Positions 16,379-24,714 of a DNA stretch of 28,178 nt are shown one piece after another. The notes under the pieces are model-generated. The model saw nothing but the letters and a program-made list of their open reading frames with translations, was not told the origin of the DNA and searched no databases. Position numbers and translations under genes: made by a program. This stretch comes from CSBr16-58 sp051859825 (GTDB lineage Bacteria > Bacteroidota > Bacteroidia > Flavobacteriales > Schleiferiaceae): assembly GCA_051859825.1 (NCBI GenBank), contig JBHYFA010000034.1:1-28178 (forward strand). Reading direction: 5' to 3'. Within the stretch, counting starts at the first letter, position 1, and each line of letters begins with the position of its first letter.

Positions 16379-17989
16379 ATGAAAATCAAATTAGCAATTG
16401 CAGCTCTGTTATTTATTGTGTTAACCGGCTGTAGCGGCGATAGTGAAAAATACAACTTAGTCATTATCCCTTATCCTACCTCTATTGAGGTGAAGGAAAA
16501 TAGGGTTTTTGAACTAGAAGCACCCTTAGGTTTACAAACACAATCGCTTTCAAAGCCCTTGAAAGACAGCATTTCCGCTTACCTAACATTTTGGAATGAC
16601 AATTATTTTTACTGGGCTGATGAGAGCAAAAAGGGGGAGTTTTTTCCGGTTGAGTTTAATATTTCAAAAGCTGAATTCGATAATCCGGAAGCCTACCGAT
16701 TAGAAGTTGGTAAAAAGGGAATTAAGGTTGAAGCTGCTACCGAAGCGGGTTTGTTTTACGGCTTTATTACTTTGAAAGAAGTCTTGCATACATCCAGAAA
16801 AGATTTAATGATGCAAGAACTTAGCATCGTGGATATACCTAAGGTTGGCATGCGATCTTTCATGCTCGACGAAGCTCGTTACTTTTTCGGAAAAGACTTT
16901 GTAAAAAACCTACTAGTAGAACTTGCTCATTTAAAAATAAACACCTTCCATTGGCATTTAACCGATGATGCCGGATGGAGAATAGAAATAAAAAAGTACC
17001 CTCTACTCACCGAAGTTGGCGCAACAAGAACCAATTCACAGATTGGGGGCTGGGATAGTGAAAAGCGTTCGAATGAACCTCATAGCGGATTCTACACACA
17101 AGAAGACATTAAAGAAATTGTAGAATTTGCCGCAGCACTAAACATAAATATTATCCCGGAGATCAATATGCCTGGTCACGCTACTGCAGCACTGGCTGCA
17201 TACCCCGAGCACGCGGTTAAGAGAGAAAATATTCGGGTACCCGCTACGTTTGGAAAACACCCCAATAGTTTCAATATAGCTAACGAAAACACCATAACAT
17301 TCCTTCAAGATATCCTCAGCGAAGTAGTTGAACTATTCCCTAGCGAAATCATCCATATCGGTGGAGACGAAGTACTCTTTGACTATTGGCAGGAGTCGAA
17401 CGACATCAATCGCTATAAAGAAGAACATGACTTAGCATCTCTGGCAGACGTGCACGTTCATTTCTGCAATAGAATGGCTGATTTTCTCAGAAGTAAAGGA
17501 AAGAGAATGATGGCCTGGAACGAAGTATTGGGTTACAACATTCACGGATTTGACTCCGTATTCTACTCTCCAAAACCGCATAAACTTTCAAAAGACGTCA
17601 TCGTACACTTCTGGAAGGGAGACGATGATCTTCTCGAAAAAACTCTTAATGCAGGATACGAAGTGGTTCACTCTCAACATCAATTCACCTATTTCGATTA
17701 CTCGTACAAAGACCTACCCTTAGAAAAAGCTTACAGATTTATGCCTCGGCCAGAGAGCATTGATGCTGAATTACACGAACTAATCATTGGTGCGGGCGCC
17801 CAGCTCTGGAGCGAATGGACACCCACCCAAGATGAGGTAATATACCAAAGCTTTCCACGAATAGCCGCCTTTTCACAAATATGCTGGGGAGGTAGCAATA
17901 GCTATGATGTTTTTCGCAATCGGCTAGTTCTAAAAACCATAGATTGGAACGAAAGGAATTTAAACGCCGCGTTTAACAAAATACATTAA
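16379..17989 (+). CDS. Beta-N-acetylhexosaminidase lipoprotein (GH20)
   Basis: A 536-residue exo-acting glycosidase that removes terminal beta-GlcNAc/GalNAc from glycans. The ATG at 16379 gives a type II signal peptide with lipobox LTGC (Cys18); the longer frame from 16301 only prepends a lysine/isoleucine-rich tail. A GH20b-type alpha/beta domain (about 25-150) precedes the TIM barrel, which contains LDEARYFF, FHWHLTDDAGWR, EINMPGHA and the catalytic pair D330-E331 in HIGGDEV. A tryptophan-rich end (QLWSEW) lines the active site in this family. It is likely attached to the outer membrane or periplasmic side, for chitin-oligomer, glycoprotein or peptidoglycan-derived sugar use. RimO follows after 19 nt without a visible promoter, so both may share a transcript. 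Confidence 0.92.
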   Translation: MKIKLAIAALLFIVLTGCSGDSEKYNLVIIPYPTSIEVKENRVFELEAPLGLQTQSLSKPLKDSISAYLTFWNDNYFYWADESKKGEFFPVEFNISKAEFDNPEAYRLEVGKKGIKVEAATEAGLFYGFITLKEVLHTSRKDLMMQELSIVDIPKVGMRSFMLDEARYFFGKDFVKNLLVELAHLKINTFHWHLTDDAGWRIEIKKYPLLTEVGATRTNSQIGGWDSEKRSNEPHSGFYTQEDIKEIVEFAAALNINIIPEINMPGHATAALAAYPEHAVKRENIRVPATFGKHPNSFNIANENTITFLQDILSEVVELFPSEIIHIGGDEVLFDYWQESNDINRYKEEHDLASLADVHVHFCNRMADFLRSKGKRMMAWNEVLGYNIHGFDSVFYSPKPHKLSKDVIVHFWKGDDDLLEKTLNAGYEVVHSQHQFTYFDYSYKDLPLEKAYRFMPRPESIDAELHELIIGAGAQLWSEWTPTQDEVIYQSFPRIAAFSQICWGGSNSYDVFRNRLVLKTIDWNERNLNAAFNKIH

Positions 17990-18008
17990 TATAAATTAAT
18001 CCAAAACA

Positions 18009-19319
18009 GTGCGAACGAAATCAACGAAAAAAAACGTCATTAATGTTGTTACCCTAGGTTGTAGCAAAAACGCTTACGACAGTGAGGTTCTAAGTGGACA
18101 GTTAGAAGCATCCGGAAAAAAGGTGGTTCATGAAGGACGTGATGGTGATGCCAATATCATCGTGGTGAATACCTGTGGCTTTATCGACAATGCCAAAGAA
18201 GAATCGGTGAATACCATCTTGCATTACGCCAACGAAAAAATCAATGGCAACATCGATGAACTTTTTGTTACCGGATGTCTATCCGAAAGATACAAACCCG
18301 ATTTAGAGAGAGAAATTCCCGAAGTAGATCAATATTTCGGAACCCGCGATTTACCTCTTCTGCTCAAAGCACTTGGCGCTGATTACAAGCACGAATTGGT
18401 TGGCGAGCGCCTTCTCACCACACCCAAGCATTTTGCCTATTTGAAAATATCCGAAGGCTGCGATCGTCCGTGCGCCTTTTGCGCCATCCCGCTTATGAGA
18501 GGCGGACACAAATCGAAACCCATTGAAGAACTCGTTAGTGAAACCCAAAAACTAGCCGCGAAAGGAGTAAAAGAACTCATTCTCATTGCTCAAGACCTTA
18601 CCTACTACGGACTAGACATTTACAAGAAAAGAAACTTAGCCGAGCTCCTCAGAGAATTGGTGAAGGTAGAGGGAATCGAATGGATTCGTTTGCACTACCT
18701 CTTCCCTACCGGATTTCCCGAAGATATTCTCGACGTGATTCGCGAAGAACCAAAGGTGTGCAACTATATAGACATTCCCCTACAGCACATTTCTGATCCC
18801 GTACTAAAGAGAATGAGGCGCGGAACCACCATGGAAAAAACCAACCGTCTTATTCAGCAAATGCGTGAAAAAGTACCGGGCATAGTAATACGAACCACCT
18901 TGATTGCGGGATTCCCAGGCGAAACTGAGGAAGATTTCGAAACCATGCTTCAATGGGTGAAGGACAGTAAATTTAACCGTCTTGGATGTTTTACCTACTC
19001 CCACGAAGAAAACACCCACGCCTTTCAATACGAAGATGACGTTCCCCAAGAAGTGAAAGAAGAACGTGTGGCGAGAATTATGGAGGCGCAGCAACATATT
19101 TCCCACGAATTAAACCAGCAAATGGTGGGCAAGGAATACACTGTGATTGTTGACCGCAAAGAAGGAAATAAATACATCGCTCGTACAGAATTCGACTCCC
19201 CAGATGTTGATAACGAAGTTCTTATCGACGCTTCGGAGAATTACCTGAGTCCGGGTAGCTTCGTAAAAGTGATTATTACTGCAGCGGAGGATTATGATTT
19301 ATTCGCAGAAATTAGATAA
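18009..19319 (+). CDS. rimO: Ribosomal protein S12 methylthiotransferase RimO
   Basis: A 436-residue radical-SAM enzyme that methylthiolates the conserved aspartate of ribosomal protein S12. The N-terminal UPF0004 domain binds an auxiliary [4Fe-4S] cluster through C18 (TLGCSKN), C56 (NTCGF) and C90 (TGCLSE). The radical-SAM CxxxCxxC is C151, C155, C158 (EGCDRPCAFC). The RimO-typical sequences RGGHKSKP and LHYLFPTGFP separate it from the tRNA-modifying MiaB. A C-terminal TRAM domain covers about 370-436. The start is GTG at 18009, since no ATG occurs near the beginning of the conserved domain. It lies 19 nt after the hexosaminidase stop. Confidence 0.95.
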   Translation: MRTKSTKKNVINVVTLGCSKNAYDSEVLSGQLEASGKKVVHEGRDGDANIIVVNTCGFIDNAKEESVNTILHYANEKINGNIDELFVTGCLSERYKPDLEREIPEVDQYFGTRDLPLLLKALGADYKHELVGERLLTTPKHFAYLKISEGCDRPCAFCAIPLMRGGHKSKPIEELVSETQKLAAKGVKELILIAQDLTYYGLDIYKKRNLAELLRELVKVEGIEWIRLHYLFPTGFPEDILDVIREEPKVCNYIDIPLQHISDPVLKRMRRGTTMEKTNRLIQQMREKVPGIVIRTTLIAGFPGETEEDFETMLQWVKDSKFNRLGCFTYSHEENTHAFQYEDDVPQEVKEERVARIMEAQQHISHELNQQMVGKEYTVIVDRKEGNKYIARTEFDSPDVDNEVLIDASENYLSPGSFVKVIITAAEDYDLFAEIR

Positions 19320-19386
19320 CTGTGGGTATTTAAAACGGCGTGATGAATCGTTTCTTTATCAACATTGAATATTTCAAAAAATGATA

Positions 19387-19416
19387 TTGTGCTAAAGAAA
19401 AAGCACTGTATATTTG
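19387..19416 (+). promoter_or_regulatory. Promoter of rpmE2 (L31)
   Basis: TTG at 19387-19389, a 19-nt spacer, and TATATTTG at 19409-19416, an ideal Bacteroidota promoter. It sets a leader of about 130 nt before the L31 ATG. Confidence 0.75.
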
Positions 19417-19422
19417 CAGCCC

Positions 19423-19553
19423 TGAAAATAAGCCCTTTTTCAGACCAACGAATTGAACGTGATTATTCGCCTTACCAACGAATAAGAGCTAAAAGTAGAA
19501 CAAGAAACAGTTAGGAAAACAGTATTTTCCTAAAACAATTAATACATAGCCCG
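19423..19553 (+). promoter_or_regulatory. Structured 5' leader of the L31 mRNA
   Basis: The predicted leader contains two perfect hairpins: a 7-bp stem TTATTCG/CGAATAA (19463-19469 with 19479-19485) and a 9-bp stem TTAGGAAAA/TTTTCCTAA (19511-19519 with 19525-19533), the latter 20 nt before the ATG. A direct repeat ACCAACGAAT occurs at 19444-19453 and 19474-19483, and its second copy overlaps the first hairpin. By analogy with autogenous control of ribosomal proteins, it may bind L31. This is inference from position and structure. Confidence 0.45.
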
Positions 19554-19805
19554 ATGAAAAAAGACATCCATCCGGAAAATTACCGTCCTGTTGCATTCAA
19601 AGACATGGGTACTGGTGACGTTATCGTTTCACGCTCTTGTGCCGATACTAAAGACACAATTGAAGTTGATGGAGTTGAGTATCCGTTAATCAAAATGGAA
19701 ATCTCTTCATTCTCTCACCCTTACTACACTGGTAAGATGAAATTGGTTGACACTACCGGACGTGTTGACAAATTCCGCAACCGTTACAAGAAGTTTCAGA
19801 AATAA
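19554..19805 (+). CDS. rpmE2: 50S ribosomal protein L31, type B
   Basis: An 83-residue L31 of the zinc-independent (C-minus, type B) class: MKKDIHPENYRPV at the start, the family signature SSFSHPYYTGK, and a basic end (RVDKFRNRYKK). Only one cysteine is present, so the zinc-binding CxxC pairs of type A are lacking. The start codon follows the second leader hairpin. A strong terminator ends the transcript, making it monocistronic. No zinc-regulator (Zur) site was recognised, so it is probably the main L31 and not a zinc-starvation replacement. Confidence 0.95.
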   Translation: MKKDIHPENYRPVAFKDMGTGDVIVSRSCADTKDTIEVDGVEYPLIKMEISSFSHPYYTGKMKLVDTTGRVDKFRNRYKKFQK

Positions 19806-19829
19806 TTTGTCGCTTCTTAGCAAATGATT

Positions 19830-19860
19830 AACCGCAGCATTCAATTGTTGCGGTTTTTTT
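19830..19860 (+). terminator. Rho-independent terminator after L31
   Basis: A 10-bp stem AACCGCAGCA/TGTTGCGGTT with one G-U pair and a 6-nt loop, followed by a run of T, about 24 nt after the stop codon. Confidence 0.9.
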
Positions 19861-19903
19861 ATTTTTATTCGCATTACCTTCGTCACCTAAAAAATTTCTG
19901 ATT

Positions 19904-21052
19904 ATGGTTATTTCATTTTTTGAAGATAAAGAAGCCCTGCAACTGCAACCCCTAACGCTCACTCGTCCCACTGCTGAACTGCGTTGCGGCATTATTACGC
20001 TAAAAGAAAAATGGCTAAATCGCCTACCTGAAGTCAACGAATTTGGCTATCAAACCCAAGCGCATTTATCCGAAAAATACGCCGCTCCGAAATCAAAACC
20101 TGATTTCCTTATTAATCCCTGCTATCTAACCAACGACGATCTGGTGGCGCAAATGCTCAATTGTAAAAACAATCAGGGGCTTACGTATAAAAACAACATC
20201 ATCGCATTTCGAGGAGATCATATTCCCGAAAACCCTGAATTGATCGAATACACTGGAAACCTCATGCATATTGAGCACCCTTGGCATATTTTCATGTTGA
20301 ACGGCCAAGCAATGGAAGAAGATTTCGATATGCTTACCAAAGGCCGAGTGAGTGCAAAACTGTCAGCTACGAACACCATCATCGGAGATCGCATCTTTGT
20401 TGAAGAAGGAGTGAAAGCTGAATGTGCCGTGTTCAACACAACCACCGGCCCCATTTACTTGGATAAAAACAGTGAAGTGATGGAGGGAAGCGTTATCCGC
20501 GGAGGACTCTACTTGGGCGAACGCTCGGGCTTAAAACTCGCGAGTAAAATTTACGGCCCTACAACCATAGGTCCCGACTCCAAAGTAGGTGGTGAGGTAA
20601 ACAACTCGGTTATTTTTGGTCTGTCAAACAAAGGTCACGATGGCTTTTTAGGTAATTCCGTGCTGGGAGAATGGTGCAACATCGGCGCCGATAGCAACAA
20701 CTCAAACCTCAAAAACAACTACGACGAAGTAAAACTCTGGTCGATGGTTGAAAAAAGATTTGTGCGAACAGGCACCCAATTCTGCGGCCTTATTATGGGC
20801 GATCATTCCAAGTGCGGGATTAACACCATGTTTAATACCGGCACCGTAGTAGGCGTGAGTGCCAATATCTTTGGCGCAGGATTCCCCAGAAATTACATCC
20901 CGTCATTTAGTTGGGGTGGAGCTGCGGGCTTAACCGAATACAAACTCGAAAAAGCCTTTGAAACTGCCGAAAGAGTGATGATTAGAAGAGGTGTGGAATT
21001 AGATCAGGTTGATAAAAACATCCTAAAGTGGATTTTTGAAAATCGCGACTAA
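19904..21052 (+). CDS. GlmU-like sugar nucleotidyltransferase/acyltransferase family protein
   Basis: A 382-residue protein of the alternative GlmU-like family typical of Bacteroidota. The N-terminal part (about 1-190) has the family pattern LTLTRPTAELRCG...LKEKW in place of the classical GlmU nucleotide-binding signature. The C-terminal part (about 190-350) is a left-handed beta-helix of hexapeptide repeats (YLDKNSEVMEGSVI, IYGPTTIGPDSKVGG, CNIGADSNNSN), as in acyltransferases. It probably acts on UDP-GlcNAc or a related sugar phosphate in envelope precursor synthesis. The exact reaction is not established from sequence. The TACCTTCG at 19875-19882 is a possible imperfect promoter element. 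The next gene, lon, is 182 nt downstream. Confidence 0.85.
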   Translation: MVISFFEDKEALQLQPLTLTRPTAELRCGIITLKEKWLNRLPEVNEFGYQTQAHLSEKYAAPKSKPDFLINPCYLTNDDLVAQMLNCKNNQGLTYKNNIIAFRGDHIPENPELIEYTGNLMHIEHPWHIFMLNGQAMEEDFDMLTKGRVSAKLSATNTIIGDRIFVEEGVKAECAVFNTTTGPIYLDKNSEVMEGSVIRGGLYLGERSGLKLASKIYGPTTIGPDSKVGGEVNNSVIFGLSNKGHDGFLGNSVLGEWCNIGADSNNSNLKNNYDEVKLWSMVEKRFVRTGTQFCGLIMGDHSKCGINTMFNTGTVVGVSANIFGAGFPRNYIPSFSWGGAAGLTEYKLEKAFETAERVMIRRGVELDQVDKNILKWIFENRD

Positions 21053-21234
21053 GCCAATTTGGCATACCTGACATAAGCATTTGGCTAAAATCCGTCTATA
21101 TTGGAAAAGATGATAGATGGCATAAGCATTGCCATTTGCAGGAACACACATTTAGACTGTATGATGATTGTCATTCTGAAAGAACATGAGCAGTCTAGGT
21201 TTTTAGAAAACACACAACTTTGATATTCCAAAAT

Positions 21235-23685
21235 ATGCAATTTGAAGACACCTTTGGCTTTAATGACTTGATCAACGAAGATACTGAATTCATTCCCCTA
21301 ATGAGCTCGGAGGACGAGAAGGTAATGAACGAGGAAAGTACTCCCGAGGATTTACCCCTTCTCCCACTTAAAAATACGGTTCTCTTCCCGGGGGTAGTTA
21401 TTCCCATTACCGCCGGTCGCGACAAATCGGTGCATCTAATTGAGCAGGCAAATAAGGGTAACAAAATAATTGGTGTAGTTGCACAAACGGATGAAACGAT
21501 AGAAAATCCCGGTACGGATGACATTCACCGTATCGGAACGGTAGCGAAAATTCTCCGCTTATTCAAAATGCCCGACGGCAACATCACGGTTATCATTCAA
21601 GGCAAAAAGCGATTTGAAATTCAAGAGATTCTAAAAACAGAGCCTTACATGACGGCCAGAATCAAAGTGATAAACGATAAGAAAATAAATCAAAACTCAG
21701 CAAAGTTTGTTGCTCTAATCAGTTCCATCCGCGACGTTGCTACCACCATCGTCAAAGAATCACCAAATATTCCTTCCGAAGCGGCTTTTGCCCTCAAAAA
21801 CATTGAGAGCAATAATTTCATGGTTAACTTCATTTCTTCCAACTTGAATTTGGATGTTATTGACAAACAAGCGCTTCTCGAAGAGAACGACCTGCACAAG
21901 CGAGCGAAAGAAGTATTGAAGTACCTCACCCAGGAGATGCAAATGCTCGAGGTTAAAAATCAGATTCAAACCAAAGTGAAATCTGAATTTGACCAGCAGC
22001 AGCGCGAATACTTCCTTCAGCAACAGATGAAAACCATTCAGGAAGAACTTGGTGGAAATTCGAGCGAGAAGGAGATTGAAGAAATGCGCGAGCGAGCCAA
22101 AGCAAAAAAATGGTCGAAAGAAATTGCCGAGCTTTTCAAGAAAGAACTTCAAAAACTACAGCGAATCAATCCGCAAGTACCTGAACACGGCATTCAGCGC
22201 AACTATCTAGAATTTTTACTCGATCTTCCGTGGCAATCCTACACGGCTGATAACTTCCAAATGAAACGCGCCGAAAGAGTGCTCAATCGAGACCACTTCG
22301 GTTTGGAAGACGTGAAAGATCGGATTCTAGAACACCTCGCAGTCTTGAAACTCAAAGGCGATTTACGTGCTCCCATCCTTTGTCTTGTTGGCCCTCCAGG
22401 TGTTGGTAAAACCTCATTAGGAAAATCCATCGCTGAGGCCTTGGGTAGAAAATATGTACGCATGGCGCTAGGTGGCTTACGCGATGAAGCCGAAATCCGT
22501 GGTCACCGAAAAACCTACATCGGGGCGATGCCGGGAAGATTGCTCCAGCAACTTAAAAAGTCGGGCTCGGGAAATCCTGTTTTTGTCCTAGACGAAATCG
22601 ACAAACTCACCCGCGACAGTCATGGCGACCCATCATCTGCTATGTTGGAAGTTCTTGACCCTGAACAAAACAAGGAGTTTTACGACAACTACTTAGAAAT
22701 GGGCTACGACCTTTCTAAGGTGCTCTTTATCGCCACTGCGAATAGCTTATCTACCATTCATCCGGCCTTACGAGATAGAATGGAGGTGATTGAAGTAAGT
22801 GGATATACGGTAGAAGAAAAAGTTGAAATCGCGCGTCGTCACCTTTTACCAGACCAGCTTACCGAGCACGGGTTGAAGCACAATCAGGTAAAGATTCCTT
22901 CACCCGTAATGAGCAAAATCATTGAGCACTACACCCGTGAGTCTGGTGTACGCGGGCTCAACAAGGTCATGGCGAAATTTGCACGTAGAATGGCACGCAA
23001 GGTAGCAGCGGAAGAAGCCATTCCCGAAAAATTAACTTGGACGGAAGCGAAAAACATCCTCGGCGTTTATCGTCACCGCCAGGAGCCCCACGAAAATCAA
23101 AATCAACCGGGCGTAGTTGCCGGTCTAGCTTGGACGCCCGTTGGTGGCGACTTGCTCTACATAGAGTGTTTGGCTGCCAAAGGCAGTGGTAAAGTTTCCA
23201 TTACCGGAAATCTAGGTGATGTAATGAAGGAATCGGCTCAAATTGCCCGTACGTATCTCAGGTTTAAAGCCGATGCCTACAATATTCCCGAGGAGGCATT
23301 TTCCAAGTGGGATATTCACATCCACGTTCCCGAAGGCGCTACACCCAAAGACGGTCCATCGGCGGGAATAACCATGTTTACCGCGATGGCCTCTCTCTAC
23401 ACCCAACGCTTGGTAAAACCGGCAATAGCCATGACCGGCGAAATGACACTTAGAGGTAAGGTACTTCCCGTTGGTGGCATCAAAGAAAAAGTGCTTGCCG
23501 CCAAACGCGCAGGAGTGAAGGAAATCATCCTCTGTAAAGACAATCGTCAGGATATTGAGGAAATCAAGGATGACTATGTAAAAGGACTTACTTTCCATTA
23601 TGTAAGTAATCTTCAGGAAGTGCTTGAATTTGCTTTAAGCGATGAGGTTTATAAAGATGCTTTGTCGTTCAGAAAAGACCAATAG
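21235..23685 (+). CDS. lon: ATP-dependent protease Lon
   Basis: An 816-residue cytoplasmic AAA+ serine protease for abnormal and regulatory proteins. The ATG at 21235 is preferred over the TTG at 21220. An acidic N-terminal extension of about 40 residues precedes the LON substrate-binding domain (from LPLLPLKNTVLFPG). A coiled coil (FDQQQREYFLQQQMK region) follows, then Walker A G386-PPGVGKT, Walker B (VFVLDEIDK), and the protease domain with catalytic Ser709 in PKDGPSAG and Lys752 in GGIKEK. The 43-residue Ser-Lys spacing equals that of E. coli Lon. No convincing promoter or heat-shock element was seen upstream; CAACTTTG at 21215-21222 is an imperfect -7 element very close to the start. The 182 nt upstream contain only a spaced direct repeat CATAAGCATT (21072 and 21121). 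Confidence 0.97.
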   Translation: MQFEDTFGFNDLINEDTEFIPLMSSEDEKVMNEESTPEDLPLLPLKNTVLFPGVVIPITAGRDKSVHLIEQANKGNKIIGVVAQTDETIENPGTDDIHRIGTVAKILRLFKMPDGNITVIIQGKKRFEIQEILKTEPYMTARIKVINDKKINQNSAKFVALISSIRDVATTIVKESPNIPSEAAFALKNIESNNFMVNFISSNLNLDVIDKQALLEENDLHKRAKEVLKYLTQEMQMLEVKNQIQTKVKSEFDQQQREYFLQQQMKTIQEELGGNSSEKEIEEMRERAKAKKWSKEIAELFKKELQKLQRINPQVPEHGIQRNYLEFLLDLPWQSYTADNFQMKRAERVLNRDHFGLEDVKDRILEHLAVLKLKGDLRAPILCLVGPPGVGKTSLGKSIAEALGRKYVRMALGGLRDEAEIRGHRKTYIGAMPGRLLQQLKKSGSGNPVFVLDEIDKLTRDSHGDPSSAMLEVLDPEQNKEFYDNYLEMGYDLSKVLFIATANSLSTIHPALRDRMEVIEVSGYTVEEKVEIARRHLLPDQLTEHGLKHNQVKIPSPVMSKIIEHYTRESGVRGLNKVMAKFARRMARKVAAEEAIPEKLTWTEAKNILGVYRHRQEPHENQNQPGVVAGLAWTPVGGDLLYIECLAAKGSGKVSITGNLGDVMKESAQIARTYLRFKADAYNIPEEAFSKWDIHIHVPEGATPKDGPSAGITMFTAMASLYTQRLVKPAIAMTGEMTLRGKVLPVGGIKEKVLAAKRAGVKEIILCKDNRQDIEEIKDDYVKGLTFHYVSNLQEVLEFALSDEVYKDALSFRKDQ

Positions 23686-23762
23686 CTAGGTACGCACAAT
23701 GGCTACTTGAACGGCAAACCTAAAAAATGAAATGTGTGATATAATATTCGTTTTTCTTCAAG

Positions 23763-23770
23763 TACATTTG
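23763..23770 (+). promoter_or_regulatory. Bacteroidota -7 element (TACATTTG) upstream of the PASTA operon
   Basis: A full match to TAnnTTTG, 80 nt upstream of the ATG at 23851. The -33 position is AT-rich without TTG. Confidence 0.45.
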
Positions 23771-23850
23771 CCTACCTAATTGAGAAGGTTACAATTTTGA
23801 CTTTGTTTGTGATAAAAGCATATTGTAGCCAAACAACTTAACCTTAGAGT

Positions 23851-24714
23851 ATGACCTTTTTCCGTTTCTTGATTTCCAAACATCTATGGATATCCATCGG
23901 CATCATGATAATCATTGCCGTTACGGGAATTTTTGGGGTGTATCATTGGCTTCTTTCTTACACCAAACAGGGACAAACCATCGAAATCCCTGACGTTACA
24001 ACTTACACCATCAATGAGTTGGAGGAGGAGTTTGAAAAGCTCGGTTTGAGATACGAAATCATCGATTCTGCCGAGTATGACCCGTCTTTTCCCCGCCTAT
24101 CGGTTATTGATCTTTATCCGCCCATTGGGTCGGTGGTAAAACCCAACAGAAAAGTATCCGTCACACTAAATGCCGCAGGTCCACGAAAAATCAACGTACC
24201 AGATGTAATTGATAAAACCCGCAGAAGAGCCATCTACGATTTAGAATCTATGGGGTTTGAAATTGGTGATTTTGTGTATGTTCCACACATAGGAAGGGAT
24301 GTTGTTTTGGGATTAAGGCATCGAGGAAGCGACGTCCAACTCCCCGCCACGTTTCAAAAAGGAACGCGCTTCGATATAGTTGTTGGCATGGGACTTTCTG
24401 ACGAACGAGTGAGAGTGCCCTACTTGAAAAACATTAATTTGGAAGAAGCCAAAACAGCACTTTCTGGATTTGGCTTAAATGTGGGAGCCTTACTCTACGA
24501 CGAAGAAATCACGGATTCAAGCAGTGCATTTATTTACCGTCAAGAGCCGGCACCATCCTGGGAGCCTACTCTACGAATGGGAGCAACCATTGATCTTTGG
24601 CTTACCAACGACGAAAATAAAAGAGCGCTTGATTCGTTATCTTTTGAAATGTCTAACCCCCTACTCGACTCTCTTGATAACGACATCTATAATGACCAAC
24701 CGGAAATTGATTAA
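23851..24714 (+). CDS. PASTA-domain membrane protein without kinase
   Basis: A 287-residue protein with a short cytoplasmic N-terminus, one transmembrane helix (about 12-33) and three periplasmic PASTA modules: about 45-108 (EIPDVTTYT), 114-180 (INVPDVIDK) and 187-252 (VRVPYLKNI). An acidic, Asp/Ser-rich tail follows. PASTA modules bind peptidoglycan fragments or beta-lactam-like ligands in Firmicutes and Actinobacteria Ser/Thr kinases and PBPs. Here there is no kinase or transpeptidase domain. It overlaps the next gene by 23 nt and heads an apparent PASTA, T9SS cargo, RluD operon. A cell-envelope binding role is inferred. Confidence 0.85.
   Translation: MTFFRFLISKHLWISIGIMIIIAVTGIFGVYHWLLSYTKQGQTIEIPDVTTYTINELEEEFEKLGLRYEIIDSAEYDPSFPRLSVIDLYPPIGSVVKPNRKVSVTLNAAGPRKINVPDVIDKTRRRAIYDLESMGFEIGDFVYVPHIGRDVVLGLRHRGSDVQLPATFQKGTRFDIVVGMGLSDERVRVPYLKNINLEEAKTALSGFGLNVGALLYDEEITDSSSAFIYRQEPAPSWEPTLRMGATIDLWLTNDENKRALDSLSFEMSNPLLDSLDNDIYNDQPEID

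Noticed and set aside
21061..21140. Direct repeat CATAAGCATT (21072, 21121) as operator or attachment site upstream of lon
   Set aside because: Only 10 nt, spaced 49 nt, with no symmetry and no promoter at a fitting distance; chance in AT-rich DNA is likely.
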